Part shown: one piece after another, positions 56,825-64,000 of the stretch
Numbering within the stretch: the stretch's first letter is position 1
How the letters are laid out: each line of letters starts with the position of its first letter
Source of the DNA: Manduca sexta
Taxonomy: Eukaryota > Arthropoda > Insecta > Lepidoptera > Sphingidae
Assembly: GCF_014839805.1 (NCBI RefSeq)
Contig: NC_051121.1
Location: 8,787,116 to 8,851,115, forward strand
Direction: 5' to 3'
DNA: 64,000 nucleotides
Notes under the pieces: generated by a model
The model's database searches: none
What the model saw: the letters and a program-made list of their open reading frames with translations, nothing else
Told to the model about the DNA's origin: nothing
Position numbers and translations under genes: made by a program

Positions 56825-57000
56825 CGATTATTATCGATTAGCGAGCGGTCGGACGGTCGATTAGATAAGCAAGGCCGCGACAGTGTGGGACAAGCCCGCC
56901 TGCCTGCCGACTGGCGGAAAGCACGAATTATGTTATCAAAACGATTAGCCACGGCCGATTGGAGATTTGACGAGTATTGTAAACGCGTGGGTTTCACTCG
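56825..57000. promoter_or_regulatory. Candidate enhancer-like block rich in homeodomain and GATA motifs
   Basis: Within 175 bp there are repeated CGATTA/ATCGATTA cores (56825, 56835, 56861, 56940), a GATAAG at 56867, TTATCAAAA near 56933 and several GC-rich spacers. The base composition and motif density differ sharply from the flanking AT-rich DNA. No open frame with protein-like content spans it. Confidence 0.35.
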
Positions 57001-57326
57001 CATGGGGACAATTGTATTTTTTAATTCAGGATGTTTTAGGGTTTATTGATGAATGTGTTATGGAAAGTATTTTTCTTATTATGTGATAACCCGAAGTGGG
57101 GTAAAGACTACTTTGGATTTTTAATTATTATGTGTTATGGAAATATTTTATTATTCTGTCCCTAAATAGGGTAAATGCTACTATTGCCTTTGGAGGAAAT
57201 GATTTAAACCAAGAATGTCATAATTTGGCATGTAAAGTCTATCTAATGGGCGTGGGTATGATTTTTTTGTTTCAGGAATCTTCAAGTTAATAAAAAGAAA
57301 ATGTAATAATTGTTGATTTTTTTAAT

Positions 57327-57586
57327 ACGTGCACGACAAAGTGACCCCACTTCACTTGATGGTAACTGGAGTGATGTCCAATGGAATGTCGACTGATGAG
57401 AGATGATTACCTCTCGACAGTCGACACAATTATGCCGGCCTGTTGGAACTGGATATACACAGGCGGATCCTGGAACGCGACACACTTACGTGAGCTACAA
57501 CTAAAACTTTGGGTTTTAAAATCTTGTGTACGGCGATCGCTATCCGAGCAGATATAAAGTATATCCTACCACCAGCAAAAATTAAT
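57327..57586 (-). repeat. Family B repeat, full-length reverse copy
   Basis: It runs from 'acgtgcacgacaaagtgacc' through 'gtcgacacaattatgccggcc' to 'tatatcctaccaccagcaaa'. It is 260 bp and collinear with 29682-29931. Confidence 0.65.
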
Positions 57587-58625
57587 TATAGCACACGCAA
57601 TATATTATTACCATATATCAATATTATGTAGTATAAATATATCGTACTCTTTATAAAATAATGACTTATTTCAAAATTGTTAATTTGTGGCAGTCGTCGG
57701 AAAATTAATTTTTGTTTGCTACCTTTTTTTGAAGTTGCTACAAAATTGAACTTATTAAAGATAGGTTAAACATGAAACCTATAGCATGAAAAAAAAGGGA
57801 AAAAACTAAAAGGTCGCAAACACAAATTGGTTGTTTGACGATTCCCACAAATTGGTAATTTTGGAATAAGAGTGCGATTCGTAGAATAATTAAATTCTAG
57901 TTACAACTAAACTTTATAATTTTCCACTTGACCAGACCTTTGTATTTGCGTGCAGTATGCTTCAACATGGCCGACATATAATTGCAAATTATTTCAGAAA
58001 TTCACATACAATATGTTTTCACTTCATTTGATTTTATTTTAGATTTAATTCGATGTTACGTTTATAATGAATGCATTAACTGATTTATTAAATCAATTTG
58101 GCATTCAGGTTTATGGAGGTCTATCAAAGTAGATTAGCTGATCTTTGGTCTGAATTCGGTTTACCAGTCATGAAATTATGGTTTTTGTATACCATTATTT
58201 TATAATATTTTTGTTGAATATTGTATCTAATTTAATAAATTAAAATTGAAATGGCTGTTTCCGTTTCGAATCTACCTAAACCTATCTATAAATTATTTAT
58301 AGTTTTTTGTTAGGTCTTAGTTGATTATCGCAATAATTACTTTTATAAACATTTTATGTGGATTTGTAAACTTTTATGTAAGTTGTACATACTTCAAATT
58401 GTATACATACGCTCGTTTACTGATTACCTTTGTATTAAAGAATGTACTGTATATTTTATATAATGGTATCTGTAATAATCAAAATATACTTAAATAATAT
58501 CTGTGTGTACCTATAGAATATTTTTTTTTATTTAAAATATAGACATATATTACTTAATTAAATTAATACATAATATGTGACACTTTAAAAAATAGATTCC
58601 CTAAATAAACATCGTTATAATATAT
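57587..58625. other. AT-rich non-coding stretch
   Basis: Nothing recognised. Confidence 0.45.
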
Positions 58626-58891
58626 ATCTATATATATAAAAATGAATCCCTATTTCCCTTGGTCACGCCATCACGCGTGAACGGCTGGACCGATTTCACT
58701 AATTTTTTTGTTGTGTTTGTTATTGTCAGGAGAAGGTTCTTATGTAAGAAATAATTCAAAAAATTGCGTGGAAAATTAGAAAATTTAAGAAAACTTAACG
58801 ACAATATTTATTTGACATAACTGCCAGCGATCGACAGAATGCGCGCGTGCATACATAGTTAAGACAGGACAACGTCTGTGGGGTCAACTAA
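58626..58891 (+). mobile_element. Helitron-like non-autonomous element (tentative)
   Basis: It begins 'tctatatatataaaaatgaa' and contains 'gaacggctggaccgatttc'. Near its 3' end it has a small stem (AGAC-GTCT within 'aagacaggacaacgtctgtg') followed by 'ggtcaactaat'. This order, with a TC start and a hairpin before the 3' end, resembles short Helitron-derived repeats of Lepidoptera. The usual CTAGT terminus is not exact. Confidence 0.4.
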
Positions 58892-59689
58892 TATACTATA
58901 ATAATCATAAACATCAAAGGATGTATAATTTAAGCACTACGATTAATACTGCCCCGAAACTTCATATTTATTGAACCTTAATACCATTTCTTGTACACAA
59001 AATACGTCCACAGCTGACGCAGACAGATCTAAACTTGCAAGAACCCCGGCATTGTATATAATCCGAGGCCGGGAGTTTGTTAGTGTCAGAAAACGGCCGC
59101 CTTCCCAAGCCTCCTGTTTAAATTGAAAATATGGAATAACTTTGTAAACATCTAAGACGTTGAGTGGTATCGAGATTGTTTGATACTTGCTGGCAGAATT
59201 TACATGTTTTTAGGTTGTGAATATATTTTAATGTTTATTAGATAAATACTGCAAGCCTTGAGTAGATTTAGGTGAAGTTTGACACGCAGTTTGATTCTGA
59301 ATGATCATAATATGTAATTTTTTTTCTCATAAAAGTACATAGTGGAACATTTATTTGGGAACGGTTTTTCTTTCAGCCAGGGCGGTGAACAATACCTATT
59401 TCAATATAAAACAAACATTTATAGTAAGTTAGCTTTTAGGCTAAAGAACATTTGTTAATAACTAACTACATAATGACACTAGCTATACCGTTTTAGGTTT
59501 TAGGGTAGAATGCATTTGGTAATTTAAGTTATAACTATTTAAAACTACCTACACCACAGTTCCACATGACTCTATCAAGTATCAACTCTGTGATATCAGA
59601 CTATACACCAGGAGCCAAATGCACTGATGCGTACTAACAAAATTACGGCGGTTGGTTAAGTGAACTATGAAAATAGGATTTCTTTCCCG
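58892..59689. other. Non-coding stretch
   Basis: No gene or clear repeat family. 59040-59110 is modestly GC-rich. Confidence 0.4.
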
Positions 59690-59779
59690 AACCAACCCTC
59701 CCCCCGCGCCGCGTCTTCCCCAGGTGACGGGGTGGGATTACTAAGATTATCAGAAATTGATATGCAGCGGCATGAGTAA
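59690..59779 (+). other. Pyrimidine-rich GC island with exon-like end
   Basis: A long C/T tract runs into CCCCAG at 59718-59723, a strong acceptor look-alike. With two bases carried in, the next frame reads DGVGLLRLSEIDMQRHE and stops at 59777-59779. Homeodomain-type GGATTA and TAATTA motifs occur in the same block. It may be an exon, a regulatory element, or neither. Confidence 0.25.
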
Positions 59780-60019
59780 TTATTTTTTTTAATGTTTAAT
59801 TAGTTTTGCCGTTAGTTGGAATGTTCATGGCGTTTTTCGAACAACACGGTACAAAAATGATATACCGCGTTATTTTCGGCGGTAGCCTAAATTTTATTCA
59901 GGGACAATAATGTCTGGTTATAATAAAACTTTCATTCAAATCCGTTTACAGATCTATGCGTTTGCTACTGACGAACATGTAAGTATTTTCACAATTTTTT
60001 GTTGAGTTAAATTATAATA

Positions 60020-60338
60020 AAATCAGCCCTGTATCTATACTGTCCCACTGCAGGGCACGGGCCTCCTCTACTACCGAGAGAGATTGGGCCTTAGTTCATC
60101 ACGCCGCGCTGGGCTAGTGCGCATTGATAAATTTCATACACCCTCAATGTTTCTATAGAAAACTTCTCAGGTATTCAGGTTTCCTCAACATTTTCCTTTA
60201 CCGTTAAAGCAAACGATAACTCACAAAGAATACGCACATAATTTTAGAAAAGTCAAAGGTGTGTGCCCTTGGGATTTGAACTTGCGCACATTCGTCTTAG
60301 CAGTCCGTTCCATACCCAACTAGATTATCGCTGCTTTC
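60020..60338 (+). repeat. Family C SINE, full length
   Basis: It runs from 'atcagccctgtatctatac' through 'ggcctcctctactaccgag', 'aggtattcaggtttcctcaa' and 'gtgtgtgcccttgggatttg' to 'actagattatcgctgctt'. It is the best reference for the uninterrupted copia target. Confidence 0.7.
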
Positions 60339-61042
60339 AGCTTTATTGAGTAAGTATGAAGTATAATAATTACTTAATAAGTTCATAGCATGCTAGAACC
60401 ATCCTACGAATGTTTTATAATCTCTCCTTTAATCGAATTTACCTGACCAAGTCTCTACCAATTAATAAAAAATCTTCTATGAAAATATTTTTTCCACTAT
60501 TTGTATTATAATGTATAACCAGTGCAAACACTTGTTTTGTGTTGGGATAAGTTGAGCAAGATTATCTCTACAAAGAGTCGGTAGAGTGAGCCGACAAAGC
60601 ACAGCGGTATACACGTCCATTGTTATTGATATGTTGCGGGTCGTTTGAACTTTTTTGTGAAAATTGGAATCTGTAAACAAGTACAAATTTAGGTAAGAAA
60701 TAGATTTCTGAATATAGCCACATATATGATATCACACGGCTATTCCATGGAGGTAGGCAGAGATTATGAATCGTCATGTTCCCTGATTGGCACACTTCTG
60801 TCGCTTCGTCCACTTTCAGGCATAATGGACATGCCTTTTACAAAGAATGCCAGATATCTGACATTCAAAAGTTCGCTGCAGTCGACTACTACCATCGACT
60901 ACCACCGATTCTACTATTTATTCCTTTATATCGTTTTGTCGTACAAAATACGACGGTTTGGTTGACGATATATCGTCATGATATATTAGGCCGTATTATC
61001 AACTACACTTAGATGGAGGATTTTTTGCTGGAGTTTGAATAT
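60339..61042. other. Non-coding stretch
   Basis: Open frames of up to 81 codons occur on both strands near 60570-61010, but none shows a domain, splice context or protein-like composition. Confidence 0.4.
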
Positions 61043-61274
61043 GTTTTATATCCGTTCGGATAGCGACCACCTGGCACAAGGTGTTAAAATCCGCTATAGA
61101 GGCCCAAGTAGATGTGTCGCGTTCCAGGATCAACCTGTGCCTATCCGGCTCCAACAGGCCGGCATAATTGTGTCGACTGTCGAGGGGCAAAGATCTCTCA
61201 CCAGCCGATATTCTATTGGACCCCATTCCTCTGACCATCGGATGAAGGGGGGTCATTTTGTCGTGCTCGTTTTA
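61043..61274 (+). repeat. Family B repeat, forward copy
   Basis: 'tatatccgttcggatagcga', 'cgttccaggatcaacctgtg', 'ccggcataattgtgtcgact', 'tattctattggaccccattc'. The 85-codon frames on both strands here are repeat-derived. Confidence 0.65.
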
Positions 61275-61619
61275 AAAATGGTAATCATTTGAGTTTATGA
61301 ACATACATAGTATGTACTAGGGCCATGAGTAAGTCTCACTACAGTGAATCTGAACTAACTGAATTTTGGCCACGGCGGCCAATCTTAGCGGAGATCAGCC
61401 AGATACGCAGCAGATATTATGGTGCACGAGTGTGTACGCAATATACAGAGGCACTCTTTGTTTCGTCAGTCTCAGTTCGATGAGACGGCAATCCGACATG
61501 TATAAAGAGATCTGGTGCAGGACCTTTGGCGTTATGCGCTTTTCAAGGCACGGAAGTACAATACCGCCAACTTCATTACTCCAAGCTGCAACTGAGTATT
61601 TTTCTTTTTCAATTATTTT

Positions 61620-61686
61620 TGGCGCCACCGGAAATTCGAACCTAAAACAGTAGCACAGCATTATTACTACGCAACCGAGACAGTCA
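61620..61686 (-). repeat. tRNA-derived SINE head
   Basis: On the minus strand: 'ctgtctcggttgcgtagtaa' followed by the B-box-like GGTTCGAATTTCC. This is the tRNA head of a family A-type SINE without its body. Confidence 0.5.
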
Positions 61687-62796
61687 AAGTACCGATGTAC
61701 TGAAGTGATATGTCAGCTTTCCAGCGTTTTGAAGAGATACCGGGACATAAAATCTGATCCAATTCAGCTCCATTCCTTTATTTGATCTTATCGAGTTCTC
61801 TAGACTACGTATTCCAGTACACTTGGATCTAATCTATCACTTACTAAAGTGGGCCATTTGCTTAATATTCGCCTTTCTTTGATTCAAATTTGGTATCATC
61901 CTTTGATTTATTTAGAAATATCGTGAAATTAGACGAATTTTTCTGCAAACAAAAAATTTCATATTATTATAATGAATTTTTAAAACAAGTACAGAGACAC
62001 CTAGTTATTTAAAAATTAAAAAGTTCATTTCGCTCCGAGCTTTGGTCAAACACATTATAAAAATTCTTAACAGCGCCATCTAGTGTGGGGTAGCGAAATT
62101 TTAACGCGCCCTTTGACCTCAGATTGTGCAAAACAACAAAATGCTAATTTATAAGGTTTACTGCAGTTTATGTCAATAGATGTCAATAGCAGTATCGGTT
62201 TTAGTTTTTTTTGTAATTTATATATTTTTATATGTTTTTATTTTAGCAACAAACATCCGTATGAAAATATAAAAATGAAAGATAACGGCAAATATTTTAC
62301 GCTTGAAATAGTTTAGCAAATATCTTATAAGAAAAAAAAGTCAATGGAAACTTCATAATAAAGGTAATTTTACTTTTGTGTATATTTTGACTATCATCGT
62401 ATTTAATTATACTTTTCAATGTATTTATACTGATTTTAAAATCCCTCAATAAGGTATTTGCAGAGTTTTAACTATTTTTAAAATTCAATTTAATCGTATT
62501 TCTGAGAAGTTCATGTTGACGACCAAAGACCGAAAAACGCAATTTCATATTGAGTCAACTTAAACGATAATTTAATTTACTAAGTTACTGATTTATTTAG
62601 ACGACCATCCGTACAGACACTGGTAACATATGCAACCTTAGCAATAACCTATAAACAATTCTCCTAATCAGAGCATTGTGTTTTAATTAAATCCATAAGT
62701 AAATAGCGATAAAAACAGATTTCTTTAAACACTGATATAAGCATTAATTGATATTAGACATACTCTTTTAGAAGCATTTTCTTTTTACTCGTGATA
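61687..62796. other. Non-coding stretch with a CTCF-like motif
   Basis: AT-rich and no gene supported. It contains 'cagcgccatctagtgtgg' at 62071-62088 (see findings). Confidence 0.4.
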
Positions 62797-63025
62797 AAAT
62801 ATTATATCCGCCCTGATAGCGACAACCGTACAGAGGAAGTTAAAACCTGCCATAGTGGCCCACGTAAGTGTGTCACGTTCAGGTATGACCCTGTGTATAT
62901 CCGGTCCCAACAGGCCGGCATAATTGTTTCGACTATCGAGGGGTAATCATCTCCTCAGTTATTTCAATGAACCCCACCACATACCATCAGGTGGAATGGA
63001 AACATTTTGGTGTGCCCGTATAAAA
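62797..63025 (+). repeat. Family B repeat, forward copy
   Basis: 'tatatccgccctgatagcga', 'cccacgtaagtgtgtcacg', 'ccggcataattgtttcgact', 'cataccatcaggtggaatgg'. The 104-codon frame starting at 62924 begins inside this repeat. Confidence 0.65.
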
Positions 63026-64000
63026 GAAAAACCCCGAAGAGACTTGGAATCTGGCCTCGAAGCTGGAACTTGTAACTGTTTTGGAATGACTTATAAAGCT
63101 TGGTTTAGAAAGACAAGAAAACTCGTAGAAGTCGATTACCGCGATCAATTTTTACCATGTAAAGCAGTCACGAGAATTTGGCTATTGCAAAATTTACATC
63201 TTGCAGCACTTGTGGATAGTCGTATGTGTACACTGTAACTGAAAATTCGACGCTAGCGTAAACGCATATAGAAGTTCTTGCGCAATATATTGCTGCAAGG
63301 AATTGCTAATCTACACTAAAATAAGTGGTGTCTTGTATTTGTGACTAGGACTAAAAAAACATATAAGTATAAAAAACATAGCTATACCTTAAATTAAGTC
63401 TTATTACTTATGGTACACAGATACTATTTAATCGCTTAGCGTAATTAAACCAAAGACATTAGTCATTCCAACCATAATGTAAAAGCATCTTCCGAAAAAA
63501 ATTTACGACTGTCGTCCCGGGCCGATCATTAAGCAACAATTATAACAATGGCCGAAGCAAAATAAAAATAAAAAGATACACAACAATAAATAGGCACCCT
63601 TGGCTTACCGCGGGGAGGGCCGGGTAAATATAGTGGTGGGACAAGCTCCTGTCGATAGGGGAGACGGGTATTTATGATCAGTGAACTGGATGGTACGGAA
63701 TTAGAATTTATTGAAATAATCTATAAATTGTATTTTTGCTGTGTTAATTTCTAGTTGTTTTTATTTATGTTTGATATGAGATATCTTTGAAACTAAAACA
63801 TTAAATAGTATAGTTATTTTTAGACCGGACATATGAAGCAAATTTGTGCTCCAAAAGTTATCAACAATTGGCAATGTCCTTAGATATTAATACAAAAATA
63901 TCATATTTACAGAATATATTCGCATTAAAAACCTGCAAATCTGGATATAGAACAAAATATTAAGTATTTTACATTAGTGTTCTGCTCGTTCACGGTAGAT
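63026..64000. other. Non-coding right edge with a GC island at 63600-63680
   Basis: 63040-63235 is open and moderately GC-rich (for example 'DYRDQFLPCKAVTRIWLLQN') but continuous with repeat sequence; it is unassigned and could be a transposon remnant. The GC island is discussed in findings. Confidence 0.35.

Noticed and set aside
62924..63238. 104-codon plus-strand frame
   Set aside because: It starts inside a family B repeat. The second half is protein-like but unassigned, so it is noted in the block entry only.
1..64000. CRISPR arrays, operons, riboswitches or other prokaryotic systems
   Set aside because: No regularly spaced repeats or polycistronic gene layout; introns, SINEs and an intron-bearing tRNA mark the DNA as insect nuclear.

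Overview
The window looks like nuclear DNA from a moth or butterfly (Lepidoptera). It is AT-rich and gene-poor, with short introns in its few genes and an intron-containing tRNA-Tyr of the insect type. Its interspersed repeats are of kinds I recognise from lepidopteran genomes: tRNA-derived SINEs, LINE 3'-tail relics, palindromic MITE-like elements, a non-autonomous hAT element and a Ty1/copia retrotransposon. The species cannot be named from the sequence alone.

Positions 1 to 33 kb are mostly non-coding. They hold at least four dispersed repeat families in many copies, a perfect 250-bp tandem duplication (20434-20933), a tRNA-Tyr gene with a 17-bp intron (26427-26516), and a few candidate terminal exons with nearby poly(A) signals (11356, 30630).

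The only clear host protein-coding cluster lies at 33.2-37.7 kb. It holds (i) a minus-strand gene in three coding exons for a secreted 570-residue protein of unknown function; (ii) a minus-strand, two-exon gene for a mitochondrial ATPase-inhibitor (IF1)-like protein with an unusual basic C-terminal extension; and (iii) a divergently transcribed single-exon gene for a 169-residue protein, possibly mitochondrial, that I do not recognise.

Positions 38.4-44.6 kb are a nest of mobile elements. A 912-bp hAT element has intact terminal repeats and an 8-bp target duplication, with a SINE inserted in it. Next to it, a copia element (40665-44515) split another SINE. Its two 177-bp LTRs appear identical and it is flanked by CATAA, yet its reverse transcriptase is almost entirely deleted and its remaining frames are broken. 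It therefore looks like a young but non-autonomous copy.

Positions 44.6-64 kb contain no long open frames. They are dotted with GC-rich islands carrying recognisable regulatory motifs: an exact PBX-MEIS type site, an exact DRE, homeodomain-like ATTA/ATCGAT clusters and a CTCF-like site. They also hold candidate short exons, including a possible four-exon gene at 45.1-46.5 kb and a possible first coding exon at 52573-52628. My inference is that this is intronic or flanking DNA of a developmental regulator, but no coding domain inside the window proves it.
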